This document shows, piece after piece, positions 33,808 through 42,640 of a stretch of DNA of 64,000 bases. The position numbers and the translations under genes were made by a program. The stretch is from contig NZ_LNYG01000013.1 in assembly GCF_001467745.1 (NCBI RefSeq), forward strand, positions 289,751 through 353,750, read 5' to 3'. A model generated the notes under the pieces. That model was given only the letters and a program-made list of their open reading frames with translations. It was not told the origin of the DNA and did not search any database. The stretch comes from Legionella jamestowniensis (GTDB lineage Bacteria > Pseudomonadota > Gammaproteobacteria > Legionellales > Legionellaceae). The first letter of the stretch is position 1; each line of letters begins with the position of its first letter.

Positions 33808-36036
33808 CTAAGGGTTCAGAATCTTATTCTTAATATATACACCCGCTTCTTTTAAATTACTGTCTATCCATGCACCACTGGCACAGGTATTCGTTTTCCA
33901 AATTGCCCCTGAACGAAAGTCATCCGAATAATTCCAGTTTGTCCAGCCGATCTGCTTATTGGCCATAAGCTGCATGTAGCGATCAGACATGGCAAAATCA
34001 TTCGCCCCATCCCCGCTAAAGGTTTGGGTGCCAAATTCGGTGACAAAGATGGGTAATACTTGGGAGGCATTATCCAATGCACCCAGATAGTTATCTCTGT
34101 GGGAAGCAGCATAAAAATGAAAGGTATACATCACATTAGGAAATTGTACGGGATTATTCACTATTTCTTGGTAAGTTTGCCCCTCTGATACCCCTAGAGA
34201 GCTCCATCCTCGAGTACCTATAAGAATGGGCGCTTTGGTGTCGATTGCCCTAATAACAGGAATAATTTGGTCGGCATAACTCTTAATGGTTGCCCAACTT
34301 ACACCATTCGGTTCATTGGCAATTTCATAGAGAATATTATTTTTATCTTTATGAATAGTGGCTATCTCAGTAAAAAACTGCTTCGCTCTTGTGAGATTGT
34401 AATTCGGATCACCGGGGTTTAATATATGCCAATCCACTATTACATATATACCTCGGTTATAAGCCTCATTGATCAAAGCACTTACTTCCTGGGTGAATTT
34501 TGTTGGATTTGTTTCATAACCTCCTTCCTGGACGTACAAAGCGACTCGAAATACATTTGCTTTGAAGTTTTCAACCAGCACATCCAAGGATTGCGGAGTA
34601 ATGCATTTACCTTGGCCATACCATTGCAAACCATGGGAACTCATTCCTTTTAGCTGAATAGGATTGCCATGCTTATTGCACAACTTGGTACCACAAACGG
34701 TCAATTGCCCATTTACTGCGACAGGAGTACCCGTGCTATCCGGACTAAGCGTTATGGTTTCTTGCGCATTAGCGACAACCGTTAATGGTTGAGGAGAAAA
34801 CTCTATCGTATAACCTGCAACCGTTTCTGCGGATATTGTATAAATTAATCCCTCAGTAAGTAAGATTGAATTTGAGCCAGCTCCGTTATTTAAATTAATC
34901 GTTTCGATTACAGGAGCTGAGTTGTCGTTAGGTGTGAGGGTGATTTTCAAAGAGGCCAGCGTTGACGGTGCACCGGTTACATTGAAGGGAACAAGATGCT
35001 GATTAACCTGGATACATTGGTAGGTTAGCTGACTTGCCGGAGCGGTATTGGCATTGGCAGTTAGACTATCAGGCGTAAACGTTGGGCTACATGTATAACC
35101 ATTGTAACTTATTGCCTCAGTGGAAAGATTATAGACACTTCCCTCTTTTAATTGAGAAACAGTGGTAGAAGAATTCCAGACTACTGGTTGGGAAATAGAA
35201 TGACCTGTCTGATTTTGAGTCAACAAGACAGTAGGATTTTGCGTATAACCAGTAAGTTCAGAAGAAAGTTCTTGTACGTTAATTACTACTTTCCCCAACT
35301 GTTCGACAAGCGTGTAGCTCACTGTAGCGTTGACTGTTTGCTGGTTTTCTATATTGACATTACTGGGTTGTACTGTTCCCTGGTAATTATTGCCATTGGT
35401 AGTGGATACCGTTTCGGCGGATAAATGATAGTTTCCAGCAGCTACCCCTGGCAAAGTAGTGCTTGATGCCCAAGGTAGTTGAATAGTATTAACAACTTGT
35501 CCGTTCATGGATAAATGGACAAGCGCATAATTTTGCGCCACATCAGCCGGTTTATTCGAAGTATTGTTTAATACCAGTGTCCCTGCCTCTACTGTTGTAC
35601 CTAAATACACATGAGCACTACCATCCACGTGGTTATCCGTACTAACACCGTATTTAATATGAATGGAGCTACCGGCTGGTAATTTGGAATTAGCCCCAGG
35701 ATAAGAAGGAAAATGCAAATTGAATGTGGCTAAAAAAGTGCCATCACCTTGGTTTTGCGAGCTGATGTTTAATGCATTATCAGGATACGATAAAGGTGAA
35801 AATTCACCCCAAAATGAGGTGTTAATCGCTGTTGTACTTTTAAAAGTGACCGTTGTATTTTGAAAATCAACCGTTTGGCTGCAGTTATTGGTTAATTTTA
35901 AAGTAACGGTTTTCCAATACTGATCACCTATTGCTGTAAATTGTGAGGTAACACAGGGCGTGGGTTGAGCTATAGGGTGAGCGGAAGTCACTTGACTAAG
36001 CGCTAAAAAGCTTAAACCGAGTAAATAGTTTCTCAA
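33808..36036 (-). CDS. celA: Secreted GH5 endoglucanase with N-terminal CBM-like domain
   Basis: 742 residues from the TTG at 36036, chosen because AAAGGAAG lies seven bases upstream and the protein then starts with a clean signal peptide (RNYLLGLSFLALSQVTSA). Residues ~25-140 resemble a cellulose-binding beta-sandwich, followed by several Ig-like/Thr-rich segments to ~430. The GH5 domain carries acid/base E575 (IANEPNG) and nucleophile E667 (FVTEFGTQ). It hydrolyses beta-1,4-glucans, probably after type II secretion, as reported for L. pneumophila CelA. The N-terminal modules are much longer than in a minimal GH5 enzyme. The symbol is by family resemblance. Confidence 0.85.
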   Translation of the reverse strand: MRNYLLGLSFLALSQVTSAHPIAQPTPCVTSQFTAIGDQYWKTVTLKLTNNCSQTVDFQNTTVTFKSTTAINTSFWGEFSPLSYPDNALNISSQNQGDGTFLATFNLHFPSYPGANSKLPAGSSIHIKYGVSTDNHVDGSAHVYLGTTVEAGTLVLNNTSNKPADVAQNYALVHLSMNGQVVNTIQLPWASSTTLPGVAAGNYHLSAETVSTTNGNNYQGTVQPSNVNIENQQTVNATVSYTLVEQLGKVVINVQELSSELTGYTQNPTVLLTQNQTGHSISQPVVWNSSTTVSQLKEGSVYNLSTEAISYNGYTCSPTFTPDSLTANANTAPASQLTYQCIQVNQHLVPFNVTGAPSTLASLKITLTPNDNSAPVIETINLNNGAGSNSILLTEGLIYTISAETVAGYTIEFSPQPLTVVANAQETITLSPDSTGTPVAVNGQLTVCGTKLCNKHGNPIQLKGMSSHGLQWYGQGKCITPQSLDVLVENFKANVFRVALYVQEGGYETNPTKFTQEVSALINEAYNRGIYVIVDWHILNPGDPNYNLTRAKQFFTEIATIHKDKNNILYEIANEPNGVSWATIKSYADQIIPVIRAIDTKAPILIGTRGWSSLGVSEGQTYQEIVNNPVQFPNVMYTFHFYAASHRDNYLGALDNASQVLPIFVTEFGTQTFSGDGANDFAMSDRYMQLMANKQIGWTNWNYSDDFRSGAIWKTNTCASGAWIDSNLKEAGVYIKNKILNP

Positions 36037-36246
36037 GATATTGCTTCCTTTCAATAAATTGATAATCAATAATTCAGAATTTTAAAAGAATCTGAATTAC
36101 CTGACATCGAAGTAAACTTTAAAAAGTATCCCAATTTTTACTTAAAGTAAATTCATAAGGATACAATTGTTAATATATAGTGGATTATTTTATCCCTTTA
36201 TGGTTAAATATTGCTCATTCATTTAGAGCCATAGATAGATAGAATT

Positions 36247-38745
36247 ATGCCAAACAACATACGAACTCCTCTCACTGCCCAGGACTTATTGAATTTTCAT
36301 GGATGTTTAATTGATTTGCAGTCTAGGCAATTAGCGCAGCATTTTGCAAATTATCTAGAACGAAAGGCAACCCATCAGAATGACAATATTGATGATGCGG
36401 CTATGTTTGCCCCTTTTGAACATACAATTAACCATGTTTACCGAAAACTTGGTAATGATGTTGTAAGACAAATTATTGAAGACATTAAAGACAATAACGG
36501 TTTACTCATTGAAGAAATAGTAAAAAATAGCGACTTTCAACTACTAAAGAAAATACTAGAAGGTCAAATACAATTAAATACCCCTCTACCATTTAGTCCT
36601 TCAGTGACTACTGGTGAATCTTCAGATTCAACAAAACAATTACTAGCTCAATTAAACCAAAACTCTAATGCATTCTCTGAAGAGATTACAGATCTTGATA
36701 GTTTTAACCACAATTCTAATACACTCTCTCAAAATTTTTATGAAGAAATTACAGGTCTTGCTGATTTTAATCCCAGCTCTAATACATTCTCTCAAAATTT
36801 TTATGAAGAAATTACAGATCTTGATGATTTTAACCACCATTCTATCGATGGAATATCGAAATACCAAACCGTTAAGTTAATTGTTTGGTGTATCAATATG
36901 GGTGCAAGTGAACAGGCTATTATCGACAAAATACACACTAAGTTATCTGAACTATGTTTAGATAAAAACATTACGATTGAGATTGAAGCCAGATTCTTTT
37001 ACGGTAGTTCCTTATTGGATGATAAAGGTCCTCATAAACCAATTATTGAAGATAATAAAATTTTTAAAGAGTATGGCATCACCATTGAGCAATTAAAAGA
37101 CGCAGTTGCCTATGAATCTCAGAAAAACGATAATGTATTAGAAATAAAAATACTTTTTTCTCAAACTGCCTCATGCGGTGGTTATTCTTCTGCGAGCCGT
37201 GGTGCAAAAGATACCAAAAACGACGTCATTTTTATGCAAGATTTTAAAACCGCCTACGCACTCTTGTTGCCCGATATTGTAATTGCTGAAAATTTACCAC
37301 AGGCAGCAACCCAAGCAAAAGTACATGAGCAGATCAGCGAATTATTTAAAGTCCGCGGCGAAAATTGGTTCTCCCAAAGCACTTCTTTCAAACACGCTGA
37401 TTTTACTGCAACGGACCGTGAACGTAATTACGTTATTGCAACTAATTTTCTAATGAATAAGATAGAATTACATCCAAAACCGCGTCAACCCGAACAATAT
37501 TTATTTTCGCAAAATGAAATTAAAAAATATGAACCATTACGTCAAATTATGACAGAAAAAACAAAAGTAACAGGGTTACGTTTACCAATTAATGATACAG
37601 AATCATTCCTTAAATTATTACGTACATTTCTTCTCTGTAAGCATAGAAATGATGATTTTAAAAAGCATTATCTGATTATTTCAGGCAGAAAATGTCTTGA
37701 AGTTTTTCCAAAGTTAAATGGTGAGAAGAGAAAAGATTCTAAACTACAAAAAGGCTTATCTGTTAAATTGAAACCAAAAACTGGACGTATTACCTTTACA
37801 GGTTATTTAAATGGAAAAAACAAAAAGACAGATATTTTTGAAAAACACCGATTGATGCACTCCAAATACAAGACTCCTACACTCTACGGTCATGTTTTAA
37901 ATTTTAGTTTTTGGGACAAACTTCGTGCACCTTATATTCCTGAACTGTGTTTAATGCAAGGCATGTCAAAACGGTTCACTGAAAAATTGATGCTCTCGAT
38001 AGAACAAGATGACAATTTTGAGAGTCCAAGCAATTTAATTGCAATGCTTAGTCATAGTTTATCACCTAAAGTTGTTACCCCATTATTATTACATTGCATT
38101 TTGCAAAAACTGGTATCCGAGAACATTTTACCGCCTGAAATAACGGAATTTAAAAAGCTCAATGATCAAAATCAAAACTATTCTGAAAACAATAACAATA
38201 ATAACAACAACTCAAATAATAAACTACCAGAAAAAATTGAACCCTCAATTCTTTCTTTAAGTGAGGATATTGATCTCGATCAATATGACTTGGTTGAAGC
38301 TAATCTTTATGCCCAGGATCAACATGGAAATATTTTAAAAAATATAGAGGCAGAAACCATTTATTTATTACGTGATAAACGCAGTGGTAACCTTTTATCG
38401 AAAGATATATTTTTCTCGTCTAAACCATTACATGCTTTATTTCAGAAAGGATATTTAGGACACTATTCAGAAGAAACAGGAAGAAAAAGAAAAGCATCAA
38501 AAGTCATACCTCAGCTAATGATATCTCTTAAAGAGGATCAAAACGAATCTACCTTGTATAGTGAGACTCATCTCGCAAACGTGGAGCTTTTAGATGACGC
38601 GGAAAGAGATACTACGAGCATCGAAATGCGAAGTAGCCTTGAAACTGATCTTGGTTTTTTTAATAAACGTAATAGAACTGAAGCGAATAACAACAATTAT
38701 CATTTGCAGGGGGACGATTTGAATAATCCCCCGATGTTCACGTAA
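36247..38745 (+). CDS. Large hypothetical protein with 21-residue tandem repeats
   Basis: 832 residues, not recognised, no signal peptide. Residues ~140-198 hold 2.8 copies of a 21-residue repeat (NFYEEITDLDDFN core). Residues ~205-410 and ~430-620 look like two folded domains. A low-complexity Asn run (~645-656) and an acidic linker (SLSEDIDLDQYD) follow. A basic GRKRKASK near 746 could act as a nuclear localisation-like patch. Composition and domain layout suggest a translocated effector, but no catalytic motif is evident. No PmrA-like repeat was found upstream. Confidence 0.65.
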   Translation: MPNNIRTPLTAQDLLNFHGCLIDLQSRQLAQHFANYLERKATHQNDNIDDAAMFAPFEHTINHVYRKLGNDVVRQIIEDIKDNNGLLIEEIVKNSDFQLLKKILEGQIQLNTPLPFSPSVTTGESSDSTKQLLAQLNQNSNAFSEEITDLDSFNHNSNTLSQNFYEEITGLADFNPSSNTFSQNFYEEITDLDDFNHHSIDGISKYQTVKLIVWCINMGASEQAIIDKIHTKLSELCLDKNITIEIEARFFYGSSLLDDKGPHKPIIEDNKIFKEYGITIEQLKDAVAYESQKNDNVLEIKILFSQTASCGGYSSASRGAKDTKNDVIFMQDFKTAYALLLPDIVIAENLPQAATQAKVHEQISELFKVRGENWFSQSTSFKHADFTATDRERNYVIATNFLMNKIELHPKPRQPEQYLFSQNEIKKYEPLRQIMTEKTKVTGLRLPINDTESFLKLLRTFLLCKHRNDDFKKHYLIISGRKCLEVFPKLNGEKRKDSKLQKGLSVKLKPKTGRITFTGYLNGKNKKTDIFEKHRLMHSKYKTPTLYGHVLNFSFWDKLRAPYIPELCLMQGMSKRFTEKLMLSIEQDDNFESPSNLIAMLSHSLSPKVVTPLLLHCILQKLVSENILPPEITEFKKLNDQNQNYSENNNNNNNNSNNKLPEKIEPSILSLSEDIDLDQYDLVEANLYAQDQHGNILKNIEAETIYLLRDKRSGNLLSKDIFFSSKPLHALFQKGYLGHYSEETGRKRKASKVIPQLMISLKEDQNESTLYSETHLANVELLDDAERDTTSIEMRSSLETDLGFFNKRNRTEANNNNYHLQGDDLNNPPMFT
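36664..36840 (+). repeat. 63-bp in-frame tandem repeats
   Basis: Units at 36664-36714 (shortened, 17 codons), 36715-36777 and 36778-36840 (21 codons each). The last two are almost identical at the DNA level, which suggests recent duplication or length variability; the first lacks the QNFY codons. Confidence 0.8.
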
Positions 38746-38807
38746 TTATGAGCTTTGGAGTGGGGTCTCTGCGTATTTGAGTTTATCGCAAAACCTTATT
38801 AGAAGCT

Positions 38808-38848
38808 GGCAAATACAGGCTCCAACTCCATTATAAGAAACCTTATTT
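38808..38848 (+). repeat. Flanking direct repeat, left copy
   Basis: A segment starting GGCAAATACAGGCTCCAACT resembles 39673-39713 (GGGCAAATACAGGTTTCAAC...), roughly three quarters identical over ~40 bp. The two copies flank the IS remnants, so the target region appears duplicated around the insertion. Confidence 0.5.
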
Positions 38849-39026
38849 CAGGCTGTCATTAAGTATGGGATGTTTACAATTATATGTTATTCCCTATAAA
38901 GCCTCTGCCTGATGCCTCAATAGAAACTGTTGCCGAAGAGTAAAAAATAAACTGAGTCGTTGCCTCAAAATAAGTGTTGCTTTTTAGAGGATTTACTTTA
39001 GTAAAAAATAATTGCTGTTGAGCCTG

Positions 39027-39157
39027 GTGGATATGTGGGCGAGAAGCCTGTGAGTGTGGGCAATAACTGAGAATAACGTTTTTTTGTTATTCATAGTTTT
39101 GCCCACACGTTCCGTAGGGCACAGGCTGGTACGAAGGACTCGTCCCATCATATCCAC
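39027..39157. repeat. 131-bp imperfect palindrome
   Basis: Five arm pairs nest in order: GTGGATATG/CATATCCAC (39027-39035, 39149-39157), TGGGCGAG/CTCGTCCCA, AGCCTGT/ACAGGCT (39045-39051, 39121-39127), GTGTGGGCAA/TTGCCCACAC (39054-39063, 39099-39108) and GAATAAC/GTTATTC around a T-rich loop (GTTTTTTT). It lies inside the IS remnant and could be a MITE, a folded RNA or an IS end structure. Confidence 0.75.
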
Positions 39158-39339
39158 AGGCTATATTGTTAATTCCTAAGGTCTTCACTGCCGTTACAGA
39201 GCCTCTTTGTTTTATATTCTGAACATTCACCAATCTAAATAATAATTTTAGCTTTTTTTGAATCTTCTTTTGTAAAATAAACAGGTCGAGTGTATTAAAT
39301 TTATCTTACAATTGCTTTTTCTGAATAGGATTAAGGCAA

Positions 39340-39573
39340 TTAGAAGCCATCAATCGCTGATAAGGTGTTTGAGACGGGTCGTACTTTTTTCTCACATGAG
39401 ATTGAATCCGTATCAGGTATGGGCAACTGTCTTAGCAAACGTGCTGCCGCTTTGCGATGATAATGATGAGTTTCGCAAAATTCATCCAAAATGCGTTTCT
39501 TTAACGCTCTATTGCCACCCTGGTACCGTATACGCTGTATTTTTAGATATAAATCCATGTTCCCTTGCCCCAT
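39340..39573 (-). pseudogene. Truncated transposase N-terminus
   Basis: From the ATG at 39573 the frame reads MGQGNMDLYLKIQRIRYQGG, NRALKKRILDEFCETHHYHR, KAAARLLRQ and then loses the family pattern (LPIPDTDS...). This is the helical DNA-binding N-terminus of an integrase-core transposase. It starts 15 bp inside the right inner terminal repeat. No DDE domain remains. Confidence 0.65.
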
Positions 39574-39695
39574 TTCTGTCCCTCTCCTTCGGCAACAGCA
39601 ATTTTGAGGCAACGAAGCAATTTATGCGCTTATTTAAGAGAGCATTCGGCAACAGATAATTTGAGGCAATTCGGGCAAATACAGGTTTCAACCCT

Positions 39696-39728
39696 ATTAA
39701 GAAAACTTTAATTATTGGTTGCTATAAT
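39696..39728 (+). promoter_or_regulatory. Weak PmrA-box-like promoter
   Basis: ATTAAGAAA (39696-39704) and TTTAATTAT (39707-39715) give 11 of 18 consensus matches; a perfect TATAAT (39723-39728) follows after 7 bp. The spacing fits the island promoters, but the half-sites are poor. It overlaps the right flanking direct repeat. Confidence 0.3.
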
Positions 39729-39758
39729 CTTTATTATCGAATTAAAGAGTATAATGAC

Positions 39759-41876
39759 ATGAAACTGAGTGAGTTAATTAGTAAGTATTTAAATAATTCC
39801 TATAGTAAGTCTGAAGCGCAGTCCTACATTAGAGGGTTAAGGATAGATACTCCAATTCCTGTAGAAATTACTACTTTTATAGAAAAATTTGCAAGCAAAG
39901 AATTGATTAGTGAAAAAGAAGCCCGTAATTTTTCCATGCAATTAACAACACTTAATAAAGAAATACAAAATTGCATTATTCATCTACTTTATAATATGAG
40001 CTTAAATATTTACAAGGAATACGAGCAAGAAATTAGGGAAATAGTTGAGAATGAAATTGATGGTAATTTGAAGAAAGGTAAAGAAATTCCAATCAGTTCC
40101 GAAAAACATGCTAAGAGCTATATAGGACTATTAAACTGTTATCAACTTTTTTCTTGTCCCCTCCCTAGAGGGGATTTTACTTTCTCCTATCCGGGAGTTT
40201 ATGACCCACAAAGAAATATTATTAATTATGATGTTCCATTTGCAATTAATGCACTCCGGCTAGTTGGGAAATTGCCGACTACTGACAATTTTATGGGTAT
40301 GGATTTAAGCAAACCGTTTTACCCTTTAAAATTGGAAGTCGTTAAACAGGAGAAAGTTCCTTTAAAAAAAGGTGTTAAAGAAGGTGACACTTTTTACCCT
40401 TACAAAGCGGTAAGTAAAATTGCCAAGGGAGATACTGGAGATAATACTTTTTTGGCCACTAATGGCAAAAAAATTCTTTTCATTCGCGGGGTAGAACGTT
40501 ATTCTCCAAATGCTATTTTAGCCTCCAAAATTGCAACCTTAGTTAGCCCAGCTCACTTTTCTTCAGAACGCTTATTAGATAATCGTTTAGTTGGCTCTAA
40601 AGCAATTCCAAATTACGCAATTTCTGTCGCTGATCGTCGAACTCGGGATGCCCGAAAAGAGTATATAGAGACAAAAAAACAAGTATTTCCCGGCTCAGGG
40701 ATTATTGACGAAGTGACTAATTACATTGTTGAAGGGGACCCTAATATTGAAAATTTTGGGTTTTCTTCTGAAGATGTAGCTAAAAGCCATCTATCAAAAA
40801 TTGATTTCGACCACTGTGCTATTGCTTCGGAAACGTTACACGAAACTTATGAACGTGACGTATTAACAAAGCCCTGGGGAGGAATTTATCACGGAGCCGA
40901 ACATGTGCAAATTGACCCCGACTACATCAAGGAGAAATTATTTGCCCGCTTAAAAGTGTCTATGCTTACCCCACCCTTGCTCAGTATGCTTGCAGACAAA
41001 GCCTATACACCTGAAGATGAAAAAGCTAAAAACAAGGCCGTTACACAATGTATTAATAGAAGCAATATTGCCTTGGACTTATTTTTTGAGCACCCATCAG
41101 TAAGAACGTTTCTTACTGAAAATCCTACGGTTCTTAATCAATGTTATCAAGAAATTGCCGTCTATATATCAACCCATTTTGAAGAAAAAGATCAAAACTT
41201 TTTATTAGAGTCACTAAGAAACCGCTTAGAAATTATTAAGAATAAAGTGAATGATAGATTAAATATAGATCTACCGATATCTGACTATTCCCCAGATACT
41301 CCCGTCGTTGAAGAGACACTATTTACCGTAGCACAAAAGCAGCAACCCAAGTCTTTGAAGGTAGAACCTTCTTTCGAAGTGAAGTCCCTAAACTTAAATC
41401 AAGACCATAATGTCGAAGTTAAAAAGCCAGAAACTACTTTTTTATCGCGCAATTGGCTAAAATTACTTGGTATAGCCACCCTCACATTAATCGGAGTGGG
41501 AGTTGGTGTAGCACTAACCGCTACAGGCGTTTTTGCACCGCTTGGGATTGGGATAACCGGATTTACAGTTGCTGCCGCAGTTGGTTTGGGTAGCGGGTTA
41601 GTCGTTGGAGGTGCTACTTTTGGTGCAAAAATAGCCTATGATGAATATCAATTCCAATCATCCAACCCTGTTGAGATTGTCGATGAAAAGAAAGGAGAAT
41701 TGAGACCTTCACCCAGTGTTCAATCTTTGATAGAGCAAGTCCAAATAAGCCATCAAGCGATTGAAAAAGGAGCGGTTAAAGTAGAACAAACCCTTGATAG
41801 AGTCTTGGAAAAAACGCAACCTAAAAAGCCTGATGCAGAACAAACCCATGAATTATCTAAGTTTGAAATTAAATAG
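39759..41876 (+). CDS. Kinase-fold-like effector candidate with C-terminal membrane hairpin
   Basis: 705 residues. The middle region (~210-420) resembles an atypical kinase: KGDTGDNTFLATNGKKILFI as a nucleotide-lobe strand, then YIVEGDPNIENFGF (~325-338) and SKIDFDHCAIA (~347-357), the GDxxxxN...DFD order seen in PI3K-like and related effector kinases. Residues ~566-625 form two hydrophobic, Gly/Ala-rich helices (LLGIATLTLIGVGVGVALTA; GFTVAAAVGLGSGLVVGGAT) joined by a short turn, a hairpin typical of effectors targeting host membranes. No N-terminal signal peptide. A coiled-coil gene follows by 8 bp. Confidence 0.68.
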   Translation: MKLSELISKYLNNSYSKSEAQSYIRGLRIDTPIPVEITTFIEKFASKELISEKEARNFSMQLTTLNKEIQNCIIHLLYNMSLNIYKEYEQEIREIVENEIDGNLKKGKEIPISSEKHAKSYIGLLNCYQLFSCPLPRGDFTFSYPGVYDPQRNIINYDVPFAINALRLVGKLPTTDNFMGMDLSKPFYPLKLEVVKQEKVPLKKGVKEGDTFYPYKAVSKIAKGDTGDNTFLATNGKKILFIRGVERYSPNAILASKIATLVSPAHFSSERLLDNRLVGSKAIPNYAISVADRRTRDARKEYIETKKQVFPGSGIIDEVTNYIVEGDPNIENFGFSSEDVAKSHLSKIDFDHCAIASETLHETYERDVLTKPWGGIYHGAEHVQIDPDYIKEKLFARLKVSMLTPPLLSMLADKAYTPEDEKAKNKAVTQCINRSNIALDLFFEHPSVRTFLTENPTVLNQCYQEIAVYISTHFEEKDQNFLLESLRNRLEIIKNKVNDRLNIDLPISDYSPDTPVVEETLFTVAQKQQPKSLKVEPSFEVKSLNLNQDHNVEVKKPETTFLSRNWLKLLGIATLTLIGVGVGVALTATGVFAPLGIGITGFTVAAAVGLGSGLVVGGATFGAKIAYDEYQFQSSNPVEIVDEKKGELRPSPSVQSLIEQVQISHQAIEKGAVKVEQTLDRVLEKTQPKKPDAEQTHELSKFEIK

Positions 41877-41884
41877 GATTTAGT

Positions 41885-42301
41885 ATGAGTAAGTTAACAT
41901 TTTTTAACAATTTTAAGCAAAAACTTCATGTCCTGGAACAACAAGCGACGTCTTTGGTTAATGTTGAGGATATTGCTCATTTACGCCAAATTAGCAATCA
42001 ATTGCAAAGTGAGCTGGATAAATATAAGCAGTTAATGATGAATAGCTTTGATTTATTGTGGGAAAAGCGAAATCAATATAATCAATTATTAGCCGATAAC
42101 CTTAATTCAAATCCTCTTAGTTCTGAAGAATACAAACAGGTGGCTAAAAAATTTAAACAATTTGATTGTGATATCGAAGCGTTAAGCAAACTCATCAAGA
42201 CAGAAAAACCTCAAGAAACAATTGAGCTCTACGAGGCTAAACTAAGCACTATCAATGATCGAATTCATGAACTTGAACGAGGACTATCTCTCACAAGGTA
42301 A
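41885..42301 (+). CDS. Coiled-coil hypothetical protein (138 aa)
   Basis: 138 residues; AGGATTTAGT precedes the ATG. Almost entirely heptad-patterned helices (LHVLEQQATSLVNVEDIAHL, IETYEAKL-type end), no Cys clusters, no membrane segment. The 8-bp spacing to the kinase-like gene indicates an operon. It may bind or chaperone the upstream protein; unproven. Confidence 0.65.
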   Translation: MSKLTFFNNFKQKLHVLEQQATSLVNVEDIAHLRQISNQLQSELDKYKQLMMNSFDLLWEKRNQYNQLLADNLNSNPLSSEEYKQVAKKFKQFDCDIEALSKLIKTEKPQETIELYEAKLSTINDRIHELERGLSLTR

Positions 42302-42640
42302 ATTCCTGCGCACGCGAGTCAAATATTATCCTAAAATTGATAGAAAAATCAATTTATATGGAAGCGAAGCTATCATTGATGAATGAGGATCGGATCAAAC
42401 CATCCCTTGATTAGAGCTGATAGTTTTAAGCAATAAATTATCCATATTTAATAAAATGAATTTAGTTTCGACTTAATCTGAACCATAAAGCTAGCTGGGC
42501 GCTTAGTCTCTTTGGAAGAAGCTCAAATTCATAGATTTCGGATAACTTATTGCTTTTGAGTTATTTCCAAATATGTTCAACAAAGGATTAAACAAAAACA
42601 ATTTTAAGATTACTTTTTTGGGCAGAACAACTGATACCAT
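42302..42640. other. Intergenic region between convergent genes
   Basis: 339 bp, AT-rich. No reading frame, clear terminator or repeat was identified. Confidence 0.5.

Larger units (their letters stand above)
38913..39673. mobile_element. Nested remnants of one or two related IS elements
   Basis: Four copies of a terminal repeat are present. Left-facing: 38913-38940 (TGCCTCAATAGAAACTGTTG, CCGAAGAG) and 38958-38980 (CGTTGCCTCAAAATAAGTGT, TGC). Right-facing, as reverse complement: 39588-39614 (CGTTGCCTCAAAATTGCTGT, TGCCGAA) and 39644-39673 (TTGCCTCAAATTATCTGTTG, CCGAAT). Two left and two right ends imply an insertion within, or tandem collapse of, related elements. Only a short transposase N-terminus survives. 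Confidence 0.7.

Noticed and set aside
36050-36068. Fur-box-like TTGATAATCAATAATTC upstream of the endoglucanase gene
   Set aside because: Only part of the 19-bp Fur palindrome matches and the gene has no link to iron.
38185-38222. AAC/AAT run as a CRISPR or microsatellite element
   Set aside because: It is a coding Asn low-complexity stretch without spaced repeats.
39312-39659. Plus-strand open frame of 115 codons in the IS remnant
   Set aside because: It is antisense to the recognisable transposase N-terminus, has no ribosome site and no domain pattern.
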